Assembly: GCA_037043455.1 (NCBI GenBank)
Contig: JAWPHD010000006.1
Coordinates: forward strand, 558,001-622,000
Direction: 5' to 3'
Length of the DNA: 64,000 bases
Source of the DNA: Cyrtodaria siliqua
Taxonomy: Eukaryota > Mollusca > Bivalvia > Adapedonta > Hiatellidae
Shown: positions 1 through 11,299 of the stretch, piece by piece
Layout: every line of letters begins with the position of its first letter
Numbering within the stretch: the stretch's first letter is position 1
The notes under the pieces: generated by a model
Told to the model about the DNA's origin: nothing
What the model saw: the letters and a program-made list of their open reading frames with translations, nothing else
The model's database searches: none
Program-made: the position numbers and the translations under genes

Positions 1-1580
1 TGGTATACCGACGGAAGAGGCCTGAAATGTCACCTATACGTACGCCCATCTCCGGTTGATTGTTGTCACCTTCAGTCAATCCACCAGAATATTCTGATAT
101 GCCGACGGCTGAGGACCATACACGAACACTGTCTGTGGTCCCAGATCTGGCTGGTCATTGTCGCATTCAGAGTCAATCCGCCCGGGCCCGGCCTAGTGGT
201 TGTTGGAGTGGTTCGGACGGCCAGTCTGTAGGTATGAGTTGGTCCGTCGGTAATGCTCTGGTATGCCGACGGCAGACGCCCGAAATGCCACTGACACTAT
301 ATTTGCATCCATTTCTAGTTCGTGTTTTGACACCAGCTGAAAATGGGCGCATATACATTGTCCAGGTCCGACGGAACGACTCCATTCGACGAGGGATCCG
401 ACACTCTCCAACGCTCACCAGGTCGAGTTCGGGGGGATTGACTCGGCAAAACCCAGCCAGTAATTGACCCACAGACAGTGTCTGGGTCACGTTCTGTCCT
501 CCGCCGTCGGCAATCACGAGTATTTCCGATGGAATAACTAACACCAGCCGACGAGTGATCCGACACTCTCCAACCGCGGATTGACTGAAGGTGACAAAAA
601 CAGCCGGAAATGAGTCCACATATATTGTCAGGGGGCCTTTCGGGACGGAACAATTCATACCACCCGACTGGGGTTCGACCCACTCCAACCCCCACTAGGT
701 CGAGTTCGGGTTGATTGACTCTGAAGGTGACAAAAACCAGCCAGGGATATCAACATACAGAGTTATGGGCCGTTATGTGGGTCTAAGCCGTCGGCATACC
801 AGAGCCTTCCTGACGAAACAAGTTATACCACCAGATTGGGGGTCTACCCCAATAGATCAAGTTCGGGCGGATGGTCTCAGAAGGCGACAAAACCATCCGG
901 AGCTGGGTCCACAGACAGTGTCCATGTTTGCTCCTCTGCCGTCGGAATACCAGTGTATTCCTAACGAAACGACTCTTACCACGAGACTTGGGGTGCGACA
1001 CACTCCAACCTCACTAGGTCGAGTTCGGACGGAATGATTCCGAATGCGACAAAAAACACCCAGACCTGGGTCCACAGACAGTGTCCGTGATTGGTCCTAA
1101 GCCGTCGATATACAAGACTATTAGCGACGGAACGACTAATACCATCCGATGGAGGGTTCGACCCACTCCAAACACTACCAGGCCGAGTTCGGGCGGATTG
1201 ACTCTGGATGAGACAAAGACCAACCGGAGATGGGCCCACATACAGTGTCAGGGGCTTTTCGGGCATCTGTCGTCGACATACCATAGCATTCCCGACGGAC
1301 CAACTCATACCTACCGATTGGCGGTCCGACCCACTCCAACAACCATGAAGGCGACAATGAACAGATCTTGGACCTCAGGCAATGTCCGTGTTTGGTTCCC
1401 AGCCGTCAGCATAATCAGAGTATTCTCGACGGAAGTGTCCATAACACCTGACGAGGGGTCCGACCAAATCAACCACACCAGGTCGAGACCAGGTGGATTG
1501 ACTGAAGGTGACAACAATCAGCCGGAGATGGGCGTACGTACAGGTGGCATTTCGGGCTTGTGCGAATCGTCATTTAACTT
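1..1580. repeat. ~160-bp satellite array with an internal orientation switch
   Basis: Diverged tandem units of about 155-166 bp share blocks such as 'gtcgagttcgggcgga', 'ccgtcggcatacca' and 'cacagacagtgtc'. In forward orientation the 'ggtcgagttcgg' block recurs near 420, 701, 857, 1017 and 1183, with weaker copies later. Positions 1 to about 325 carry the same unit in reverse orientation, so the first ~90 bases are the reverse complement of about 1490-1560. The array is therefore a head-to-head inverted satellite. Long open frames across it follow from the repeat composition and are not genes. It may continue to the left of the window. Confidence 0.85.
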
Positions 1581-1610
1581 CGCGTAGTGGAGTCATAATA
1601 TTATGACCGT

Positions 1611-1690
1611 GGGGGGGGGGGGGGGGGGGGGGGGGGTCACTATTTTTTAAAGAATAATGACCGGGGGGTCGTTATTCTATGGGGGTCACT
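1611..1690. repeat. G26 homopolymer with flanking palindromic G-rich motifs
   Basis: An uninterrupted run of 26 G occupies 1611-1636. It follows 'taatattatgaccgt' and precedes 'gtcactatt'. About 20 bases further on, 'aataatgacc' and 'ggtcgttatt' form a short imperfect palindrome around a G-run, followed by 'gggggtcac'. The run can be read directly, but its exact length may be a sequencing or assembly approximation. It could form a G-quadruplex on the plus strand. Confidence 0.8.
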
Positions 1691-1719
1691 TTACATCGTT
1701 ACACCGGAGTGCACAAAAT

Positions 1720-3030
1720 AGGTTTTAACAAACTAAATTGCAACGATACGTCAGGAAAGGAAATGAGGATGGTGAAAATATATGATGCAGTGCTAATTTT
1801 CTGAATCCGAAAAAATAGCGAAAAAAGTTTTAACATCGAGAATGAATTTTTTTTCATGAAAGTGGTCATTGACATGTCTACTATTAAAAAACAAAATTTA
1901 AAGTCAATCAGAAAAAAGGACTTTTTTTTCCCCAAAATTAACAAAGTACACCGTATTCGCTAAAATATGAACAATCGCCTTTCGAAGTTAATGTACACGC
2001 GGGATATAAAACCATGGAATTATGAAATCCTTTTTAAGAGATATATTGATTCCAACATTGTTCTGTGTTTAATAAATTATTAGAGTAGAATGTTCACAGT
2101 TTTTCTCAAGGACACCATTACGGTAATATCCCTGAACCCCCGCCCCTCATCCCACCCCCACCACCCTCCATACCGTATTGATTAAGTTGTATATAGCTGC
2201 GAATGGGCAGTTTTAATCAAATTCGATTTATTTCATCATTTTAGAAGCGAGAGAAAAAAACAAAAGCATGTACGCGTAAATACATCTTTCCTCTGTAGAT
2301 ATGTAAAATAAAATAAAAATCGGAGACAAGTACTTTTCCCCCCCGAAAATTAACGAATTACACCGTAATCGCTTAAATACGCCGTTTCGAAGTTCCAAAT
2401 CGATGTTCGCACGGAATAAAATTGTGGAATTATGAATTCAGTTATAAAGATAAATCGATTTCAGCATTGTTCAGTAGTTGTTATATTATTGATGTAGTAT
2501 GTTCACAGTATTTATGAGAGCAACATTACGGTAGTATCCCTCCAACCCCGTCGGCTTCCCCCCTCAAACCCGTACACACAATACTTTGTGTATTGCTGAG
2601 AATGCGCCTTTCATTCAAATCGATTTATTTCGTCAATCTAGAAGCGAGAATAAAAACAAAATCATATAGATACATCTATCCTCTGTATATATGTAGAATT
2701 TCATTAAACGGAGACAAGTACTAATTAAGTAACTGGACCGTCCGACCCAAAGACGGCAACATTCATATTCATTTAGAAGGACGACCGGCTACAGAAACAA
2801 TTAAATAATTTCGTTATGTAAACACATATATTTAAAATGTATGTGTCCATGTAGTTAACACTAAATTTTTGATCTATACATGCATTGGGTTTATGTCATT
2901 TTAACAAACAATGTTGCAACGGTATATCGGAAAATGAAATCATGATGGCGGCAACATACGTTGCAGAGTTATTTTTCGAAATCAGAAAAAGCGATCAACT
3001 AATATAAGTTTAAAAGGCAGAAAGAAGTGT
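1720..3030 (+). repeat. Nested direct duplications of AT-rich DNA
   Basis: Two adjacent diverged copies lie at about 1933-2334 and 2343-2722. Both begin 'aaaattaacRaAgtacaccgta'-like, share 'gtggaattatga' and 'catta[c]ggtaRtatccct', and end 'ggagacaagtact'. A second pair flanks them: about 1720-1860 and 2893-3030 share 'ttttaacaaac' followed by 'ttgcaacg' and a 'gatggYgg' block. The order X-A-B-X' suggests a tandem or segmental duplication. No coding sequence is visible. Confidence 0.7.
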
Positions 3031-3084
3031 ATTCTTTTAACTGTTCGTTTAAAACTGAGGGAGCGACTCGAGTTTTAAAGAAAG

Positions 3085-3110
3085 CAAGATTGGCGTGTGT
3101 CCCTTTAACC
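3085..3110 (+). repeat. Dispersed 'gtgtccctttaac' repeat terminus
   Basis: The block 'gattggcgtgtgtcccttta' recurs in inverted orientation at 5213-5236. Shorter 'gtgtcccttta' copies occur at 5148-5162 and 5525-5540. This looks like the end of a short dispersed element, with no coding capacity. Confidence 0.5.
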
Positions 3111-3687
3111 AAGGACGAGTAACAGACATGCTACTGTCAGTAATAAACATGAGTTTGTGTAGACTCGAAGATTGCATAACATAAACATGTGGACATGACA
3201 CTGTGTCAATGGAGCACTTGCCAGATTTGTGGGGTTGTGAAACACTGTACGCGTGAATTCAAAAAGTGCGGGTCTGTTATATTTATAGGGCATATACAGT
3301 TTAATATATATATTTATATATATTATTCTTTTATATTTATTTGTATGGTCCCAGAACGCAGTCATACTCACTACTATATTGAAAGTAAATACTGAGTAAA
3401 CATGTGCGGTGCGTTACGATCTGTAGTATTTGCAAACAGACATATTAAACATTTCCCTGAAAATATATAACGATGATAAATACTATATTCATAGAATTTT
3501 TTTTTCCTGAAAAAAAAATACATGTTTGTTTTTAGCAGTTGAAATCTACTATATTCTGCGAATATTGCTACTTTGAAAATTTGAATACGTTTGTTTTCAT
3601 CAAATAGCATGTTTTGTTTGTTTTAATATTTTATATTTTTTAATTTATGATTTTAAAAGAAATAGTGGATGATCTGAATAAGTCTTA

Positions 3688-3785
3688 CACACTGTTGAAT
3701 CCTGTAATTTAACAACAAGTGGTTTGGTTCACAGGCGACAGTATCGGTGAACAAAACCACTTGTTTTACTGGATTCAACATTGTG
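3688..3785. repeat. 98-bp foldback hairpin
   Basis: Arms of about 40 bases (3688-3732 and 3747-3785) are inverted copies with a few mismatches. They contain 'gttgaatcc'/'ggattcaac' and 'accacttgtt' in opposite orientation, with a loop of about 14 bases. The size and symmetry fit a MITE-like foldback or its remnant. No gene is nearby. Confidence 0.75.
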
Positions 3786-3849
3786 CAAAAAAATATTCAT
3801 ATATTATACCATTAATATTATAACATGTGTGTTGTAACATATGCTTATC

Positions 3850-4190
3850 TTTGGATAGTGGACGTCAGAAGGGAACTTGACCTTTGACCTAAAATCAAAA
3901 GGCATCATTCTCTCACCAAATGCACTCAAACCATGAATTTTGATGAGATTTGCTTCTGCGGAAATGGACAGTGCAGACAAGGTTTTTTATAATCATTATT
4001 GGGTCACTGCGCCCTTGACCTTCAATACTTCAATATTTGATATGCACATACTGATGCTTCGTACAAAGTTTAGTCAAAATCCAACAAGTAGCGCAGACAA
4101 GATTTGTGATGGACGAACGGAAAGGCCAAACATAATCTGTCTCACCTACCACTTTGTGGTGGAAGACATAATTATAAAGACAATATTTTA
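3850..4190 (+). repeat. Diverged TTGACCTTTGACC-type repeat
   Basis: The stretch contains 'cttgacctttgacct', 'gcgcccttgacc' and two 'gcagacaag.tttgtgatgg' type blocks, ending near a 'gatggacgaacgga' segment. It resembles the TGACCT-rich arrays at 43.8 and 44.9 kb but is a single diverged copy. Confidence 0.5.
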
Positions 4191-4389
4191 GTTCATATGT
4201 AAACTTTATTAAGCAAATAATTGAGCAAACATAAACTTCAGCATTGACTCTGGTCAGTGGTGTACATGGAGTCTTCTTCCACATGCAGCCTGAAAGAAAA
4301 CAAAAAGTAAATATAAGTCGAGCAGAGTATTCAATTTGAATCAGGTGTTGCGAGGGGGAGTTTAGGGGAATGGGACAGTTTTAAATTTA

Positions 4390-4680
4390 ATTATTGTTTA
4401 ACGCCTTACCAACACGTTGTTTAGGTTATTTCGAGCCGCCCCAAAGAGAGGAGGAAAGATACATAGGCATCCAGGAACCCTTCCCTACGCTTACTACTGA
4501 TTAGATACCTATGGTTCTTTAACGTGCTTGGAGGACAGACTCCGATACACAGGCCAACCCGGTTTACGTTACCGAGGCTAGCAGGACACATCGAAGTAAC
4601 CCAGTGGCGCCATTAAGACTTGAATCCGTGTTCACTGGATTCAAAGCCGATATGCTATTAACGTCCCATGACAAAAACTA
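4390..4680. repeat. Dispersed repeat (copy of the 28.19-28.34 kb element)
   Basis: The segment 'ggttctttaacgtgcttgg' followed by 'ggacagactccgatacacag' and '.cccggtt' has a clear diverged counterpart at about 28190-28340, which reads 'ggttctttaaagtgttcgga' and 'agactcctatacaagg'. It also carries 'aatccgtgttcactggattc', a short hairpin. It is non-coding and looks like an old interspersed element. Confidence 0.6.
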
Positions 4681-5139
4681 AGTAATTGGCACATCAAATA
4701 AAGGGTCAATACGTATTATATTGTGTATTATACGAGTATATGATTGTTCTGACATAATTACAGAACAATTTTAATGTTTTTTTCAACCAACAGTACAGCA
4801 AGAATCTGTGATAAGGAAAGTTAAATCTGACAGAGGGCACAATGCCCTAAAAGCCAATCTTTACTAGAAAGGGAATAAAAAAAAACTCTTGCCAAAAAAT
4901 ATAAAATAGTTAAATTTTACACGTTTTGTTCATAGGATAGTTTACTTTAATGACTTAGTAAGGTAACTTTAATTGTGGATAAAACATTAATATACAATTA
5001 TTTATTTTCTTTCTCAAAAACCTGGTGATGCCGCTAGTTTTAGAAATAAAACACGATTAAATAGGGCAGTTGAGAAGACACTTTTGTAGATGTTTGGTCT
5101 GTTCTGATGTGAAAATGTGTAAAACATACACAAGATTGG

Positions 5140-5240
5140 AAATTTGCTCTGTGTCCCTTTAATAAATTGGGGACCCATCACATAGAACATAATCATATTG
5201 TAATTTGTTGATGTTAAAGGGACACACGGCAATCTTGAAG
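5140..5240. repeat. Inverted 'gtgtccctttaa' pair
   Basis: The block 'tgtgtccctttaa' at about 5149 and 'ttaaagggacaca' at about 5214 face each other across about 50 bases. This could be two element ends placed tail to tail or a small foldback element. Confidence 0.5.
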
Positions 5241-6415
5241 TGTTTATCAAGCATTAACATTAGCATCTCCATTTGTTTACCTGGTAACATTTTAAATTTA
5301 AACCTGCTGGCATTAAAATTTAAATAAAAGTGTCAGTTTTCATTTTGTCTTCGTTATTCGATCAAATACTTAACTATATTATAGGTGCACTATTATCAAC
5401 ATTAAGTAATGTGTTAAACAATTTCTTCTGAACTATTCTAATAAATAATATTAATAATTGCACAAATGCAAATTATGCAGAAAAATTGACCGAACTCCAG
5501 AAGTTTTAAACAAATAAATACTGCCTGGTGTCCCTTTAACACAACTTGTTTTCGCATGTATCCAGTACATGTAGTTTACAAGAGCTCATATGACAATCAC
5601 GCTGCATTATAACCGAAAACATTTTTTACTCTAACTTTGAACAGCACCGTGCAAGATAACACGTGTTGTAATGCAAGCTACATTTAAAAATACACAAGTG
5701 CAAAAACATTGTGAAAAGGCTCCCACCTCCATTTGATCCAATGGCATTTAATACGGCTTGACATTCATAAGTCGTCGGTATCAATTCACTTAGAGCTGCT
5801 CAAGGGCACGATTCACATTTGAGGCCTCTCTGAAAAACAACATCAATATAATGTCAATAATCAGACATAGGTTATCCTGTGTTATACATAATGTAACATA
5901 TTTAAAAAAGAAAAGAAAAAAAGAAGAACTAAACTGAACAATTCTGCTCAATTACACGGTTAATTTAATAAAAACATCTCTCATCATTCATTATACATGT
6001 AAAATATAATGTAGCCTGAATTGGAGATCCATTAAAAACACTGTTCCACTTTCACAGCATATTTCCAGCCCATCGAATAGTCATTTCTTTTGAGACACAC
6101 TGGATGCAAATGTAGTAGCTCCACCTCCTTAAAAACTTTTAAGTGGAGTATACTTTCTGGAAATTTGGCCTTTTTTTCTGCAACAGAAAGTATCTAGTAA
6201 ATGTAAGTAAATGTAAATTCAAAATCACTTTATTGTCTCAAAACTTTGCTGTACATAAATATGAATCAGACCGATATTTCAATCATATGCCAATGGCAGT
6301 TTACATTGTTTCAATAGTAGTTGTATCGGGTTATGTATTTACGAATGTGCGAGAAAATGGGATAACGTAACGATATAGAGACAACGCTAACAATTTACAT
6401 TCATGCATCTGAGAG
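5240..6415. other. AT-rich intergenic stretch, no gene seen
   Basis: No reading frame here resembles a known family. One further 'gtgtccctttaac' motif lies near 5525. I see nothing else I can support. Confidence 0.6.
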
Positions 6416-6545
6416 GTGGGGGTGGAGGGGGTTTCTAGTTTCCTTACCCCTCCATGTTTTCGGTATGCAAGCTCCATCTACATCTCCCCCCCACCCCCCC
6501 CCCCCCCCCCAACCCCACACAAACACTAGGTTGGGTGGGGGCTGA
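6416..6545. repeat. Low-complexity G/C tracts
   Basis: A purine tract of G-runs with T and A (about 6416-6435) is followed by a C-rich tract including 17 consecutive C (6494-6510), and then by another G-rich segment to about 6560. The facing G and C tracts could pair or form quadruplex or i-motif structures. No coding content is evident. Confidence 0.75.
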
Positions 6546-6559
6546 GGTTGAGGGGGACA

Positions 6560-8920
6560 TTGATAGCATTTCTACTAGTAATTGTTTTATTCCATGACAC
6601 GTTCTACAGTTTACTGGAAAGGTCGGAGTACACGAAAAACACTTACAGTGATTATGAACTTTCTATTATACAGCATAATTATACCACTTTTAAGCACTAT
6701 ATTTGGCCAATGTCTAAATGTACGATCTAAAAGTGGTGTGTACTGTTTATTAACAAACACATTTTAATGACAAAACAAATACCTTGATAATGGAACTCTA
6801 GGAGCAGACAGTAATCCCAAAACCAATTTGCATCAACATGAATATATGTCGCGTGTCAAGTTATGTCACGGTGACCTATCATCAACACTGCACCGTGTTC
6901 ACACATAATGGGACGTTATTTCGTCCGGTAAGGTATTCGTTTTTACATAATCTACGGTATGAAACACTGTACGCGTATTGTTAGACTCCATAGGTTCCCG
7001 TAGTGCTCGCCGACGTAGCGCGCCCAATTTCGGTGTAAAAAAATGGCGTCTGTTTTAATTGAAAATTCGTAAAATAGTCCGTAAAATACAAAGAAGTAGT
7101 CCATGTTCGCGGAGTTAAAATGCGAACAGAACTGATATGTTATAGGTCCGTGGCGTTCCTACTGAATGTAAATATTTTTTAACGCATTTTCTGAATGCAT
7201 GATCATAATAATATATAATACGTAATACACGTTAAGGAAACATAATCGCTAGTTTCTATGAATATACTCCTGGATAATTCATGTATTGTTTAATATAACT
7301 GTATTTGTGTTAACAACATCAGCAATTTAAGAAATTCATGGAAAGCCTAAACATTTTAAGATTAACAATTACAATTCAGAGTTTTAAAACTTTATTCGGG
7401 TGTTCAGATTTAATAACAATGTTTTGAGCCGTTTAAAAGTTTCAGGTTCGTACATTACCCGTGATTGAATATGCTTAAAATGAAACTCGTAATTGAACGC
7501 TTTAGTTTTGGGGTTAGGTCTGGCTGTATAGAGTTTGGATTCTCAGAATATGTATAATATGACTCGTCGTCAGTAATTAAGTTAAGAAACGGTGGCTATA
7601 TGTTGTAAAATATGGCTGCTGTTTATGGGATAGCTACTTGAAAGATTATACTACGGTTTCATTTAATTAGAGCGGATGTATTACCACAAAAATAGACCAC
7701 TTAACCGTCATACGTTTCATTTTCAGACTATAACATTATATCTATAGAGGTTGAGACTCCAAAGTATTACTCTTTATAATGCAGAACGGAGCAACAGAGT
7801 CGCAATGCATGTATGCATGTTGCTGTAAATAATCTCTCAATTATAATTATTCTCTTTTCAGTCTCTGCAGTTATTTCTATTGAGGTTGAGACACCGAAGT
7901 ATTACTATTAAAAATACAGAGAGGTATAATTGAGCTCAAATAAAATGACGAAATTTTATATTAAATAATCTATAAATTATACTTTATTCTGGCACCACAT
8001 ACCGACTTCGAGTGTTTGATAAAAGAAGGCTTTGCCTAGATCGAGTTACCAGACGATTCGTCATTTAACAAATGTGTCATAATGCGCCATAACGTATTGG
8101 GAATACGAGCATGTATATTGATGTTCTCTTGCCGTGATGTATAGCAAAGGAAGTTGGGTGTATGCATTTACAAATGATAATTATTGCGGACAAACGGCAA
8201 ATTACAGACATTTGATAGTACTTTGTTTTAAAAAGTATTACATTAGTTTGAGTGCTATTTGTGTGTGCTATTCTATTCAGGATTGTTCCTTATTACACAA
8301 ATCGTAGTACATAAACGCTTATCAAATATTATCGAACAAATGTAGTTTGTTTTTTTAAGAATATTTCAGATTTTGTATGATTTCTGTACGCGTGCCATTG
8401 CGTAGAAACGTGTGACCTAATAAGTGTATGTGCCTTATTCAGTTGTTTGCATTCCACTTGCATTCCATTAGCGTTCTATTTATCTTTCGTGTTTAACTGC
8501 ATGCTTTTATCTGCATGTTTGCAACTGCACTCGGTTGCGTTCGTTATTGCGTTCATTACATAGATAGTTGTGTTCTTAAACGGATCTGCATTCACAAACG
8601 TAATATAAGGCAGCTTAAATTGCATGTGTAAAATGCGGTTTTCCATCGTTGTCAGAACTGACAGATGCACGAAACATTCACCTTTCATGTTACAATTGCA
8701 ATAACTTGCAGGGTTAGGTTAGAAACATATGACGTAAGTAATTCTTTACACATGTTTCCCATATACTTGACCAAGTCCATAAGGATAACCTTTGTATTAT
8801 AACGCTAAATAAATATATACTTAGATTTTCTTGAACACTGCGATCAAATATACTATAATGTTGCGTTGGGTTGATAGAAAACGGAACGGAGTTTACGCAA
8901 CCCTGAGACACTAGGCGAAA
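6560..8920. other. AT-rich intergenic stretch with one small duplication
   Basis: No recognisable protein is encoded. A diverged direct duplication lies at about 7725-7790 and 7860-7925: both copies carry 'gaggttgagac' and 'aagtattact' in the same order. The rest shows no supported feature. Confidence 0.55.
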
Positions 8921-8924
8921 GCGT

Positions 8925-9085
8925 CTCGCCCATGGACACAGTTTGCCAACCAGTTGAGTGCGTGTCCCATTGCTAAAGCGTCGGACTCCAGATCGAAAGG
9001 TCGTGGGTTCGATCTTAAGCAAAATAATTAATCCACAGTGCTCAGTACTGGTTCTACTCATATAGCCATCGAGAGTGGTTCGATG
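8925..9085 (+). repeat. Degenerate tRNA-derived SINE
   Basis: The segment matches the better copy at 32.24 kb through 'gtcgtgggttcgat', 'agtactggttctac' and 'catcgagagtg'. A B-box-like 'ggttcgatctt' lies at 9006-9016, while the A box is weak. The tRNA-like head followed by the shared 'agtactggttctac' body identifies it as a SINE copy, not a tRNA gene. Confidence 0.65.
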
Positions 9086-9156
9086 CAAGAACTTGCTTTG
9101 CAATTAAGGACAGGATATGGTCCCAATTGAGTACGTGATGCGAAAGGTTAGCATAA

Positions 9157-9370
9157 ACAAAAATGGTTTCGTGCCACTTCGATCATTTATATAAAACCAA
9201 AAGATTTGGTGTCAAATTTCCAGGAAGTGGCACGAAACCATTTTTGTTTTTGACAAATCCATTTATCCTGACAATTTTAACTCTACTATTAGGTTACTTC
9301 TTACTGGAAATTTTTGACACCAAATCTTTTTGTTTTATATAAATGATCGGAGTGGCACGAAACCATTTTA
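9157..9370. mobile_element. Foldback / MITE-like element, ~214 bp
   Basis: The terminal arms 9157-9222 and 9305-9370 are near-perfect inverted copies of about 65 bases, ending in 'atggtttcgtgccact' and its complement. A third copy of the outer ~22 bases lies internally at 9224-9248, so the left half can also form a smaller hairpin. There is no coding sequence. A non-autonomous DNA transposon or foldback element is the likely identity. Confidence 0.75.
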
Positions 9371-9466
9371 TAAATAGACTAAAACTGAGAAATCAGTTTG
9401 TTTACAAGTTCAGATTCCGTCATGTTGTTTAACGAGTGATAAACTAACTAGATCATGATACAGTAC

Positions 9467-10735
9467 TGTTACGCTCTGCTGGCGTTGACCTTTAACCTAT
9501 TAATTACAAGTTTCGTTTAGATCACTCTGAACTTAGACCGTTTGTTGTTAATCTTTTATCAGATTATAACGGTCAACCTTTAGACGTAGTTTCCGGTTAT
9601 GTTAGCTTTTAATATAGTAACAGGGTATTTCAGGAACAACGGTTTGTTAACAGTTTAACTTCTTTTATTAAGCACAAGAATACTAATCATGTATATTAAA
9701 ACAACTGTTTCTACAAATAAGCACACCACATTCGCAATATATTCTTCTCATCAAAATTGCCGATTTGTTGTATAATATACTTTAAATACTGTTTAGTGCA
9801 CACGCGTATTGTAATAAAATAATGAATCGCAACTTAAATCCCAATAGCACTCCGTATCTTTAGTGTCAATAACCAGATCCTAGAAATACATGCTATCAAT
9901 AGTTCCAATGTTATATAATAAACTGTTATTTTACCTGCTATGTAACTAAATATATATTCTTTACTTTTAAGTATCTAGTATTACTTCATTAATGATGCTT
10001 ACTTATGATTTGCCTAAGTTCACTGTAATCGTGCAGATAGCCAAGAGCAACGATGTGTACTGTATGCTAGATGATGCGAGACCCCCTCTTGAACAATTTT
10101 CGGGCCTATTTATACTAAAACAAAGAAAACGATCAAATAAATGATCAAAAAATGATCAATGTCGGGTTTTGGTCGTTGTTCGACGTTCGATGTTCGGAAA
10201 CAATCAGTCTTACGCACGATAACGTTCTTTTTCCGAACAAACGAACGTTTCCAACCAAACAAAACACTGACAGAAAAACAGTAGTCTACGGCTTAAAATG
10301 TATGAAAGTCTTATAAAAACGCAGTTTACATTAATTACAAATAATATTCTAACCAACAAACATACCAATGAACTGTTCCAAATGGTAGAATACGGTTTAA
10401 ACATAACTTTATCTTGTTTGACAGTTAAGAATAAGGAAGCAATTACTATTGACAACGGAAAAAATAAACAACCCACAATGCATCAGTAAACATGGCCGAC
10501 GTCATGCCGGTAAATTCTGATAAACAGTTGATAAAATCATCTTTTCTCGCGGAATGTGCACTGTCATAAAAAGTAATCATACTGTACATTGTCACAAGAT
10601 TATAAGTTGCACCTGCTACAGTTTCAGACCAATAAATATAAATTAAAGACAAGCAATCGCCAATCAACAGTAACAACATGTAACAATTTAAAAGTCTTAA
10701 AAGATGCATAATGTCAACAAATGCAGGATATATCA
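9467..10735 (-). repeat. 3' LTR of the retrotransposon
   Basis: At 1269 bp, bounded by TG...CA, it matches the other LTR throughout except for about eight substitutions or single-base indels. Read on the minus strand it contains three closely spaced 'tgatca' repeats and a run of 'CGAAC' motifs ('GAACATCGAACGTCGAAC'), which may be regulatory; that is inference. Confidence 0.95.
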
Positions 10736-10749
10736 TTACTCCCCTCTTA
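10736..10749 (-). promoter_or_regulatory. Polypurine tract of the LTR element
   Basis: Immediately inside the 3' LTR, the minus strand reads 'aagaggggagtaa' directly before the TG of the LTR. A purine-rich tract at this position primes plus-strand DNA synthesis in LTR retrotransposons. Confidence 0.75.
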
Positions 10750-10750
10750 T

Positions 10751-11299
10751 TTAGGCAAAGCTCCTGCTGCCTAACCTCTCCAACATGTGTTCGCTCCATT
10801 CGACGGAGAATAAATAGTAATACTTGATAAATATATTGACATGCAACAACTCGTTGTCTCACAGTTCTTCATGTAATAAATTGTCAGCGCTTAACACTGA
10901 GTTGTTTACTCCAGTTTATATCATCTTACTTGATATACTGTATATATTGACATGTAATAACTTATTGTCTCACAGTTCTTCACACAATAAATTGTCATCA
11001 CTTAACACCGCGTTGTTGTTTTAAATACATTTACTCCAGTATATATATTAGTATTTATATATTGTTTCAAATATTCATCACCAGTTAGATAAATGCCACC
11101 TTTGTCTTTCTAAAGCAAACTGCTTAATCGTTATTGAGCTTAAAACTTATGCTCGGTCACTGAATATAATCAGTGATATACACTCCTTACAATTTCAAGT
11201 TTTGTGTTATGTCACATGACAGCTTAACTGTTTTATCACTGTTTCAGTTTCAGTTATAACTAAATATACTATCCAGAGTTCCATCGCCTGTTTTAATGT
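10751..11299 (-). other. 3' internal non-coding region with a ~110-bp tandem duplication
   Basis: Between the extra ORF and the polypurine tract, two ~110-bp units (about 10831-10941 and 10942-11046) share 'tattgacatg', 'tgtctcacagttcttca', 'aataaattgtca' and 'gttgttt'. The region is otherwise AT-rich and non-coding, and probably forms part of the element's 3' untranslated sequence. Confidence 0.65.

Noticed and set aside
173..1587. Long open frames on both strands (up to ~170 codons)
   Set aside because: They lie wholly within the ~160-bp satellite and repeat with its period; composition and repetition explain them.
10446..10862. 138-codon frame crossing the 3' LTR boundary
   Set aside because: It straddles the LTR end, and the LTR part is repeated in the other LTR with a different ending; no domain recognised.
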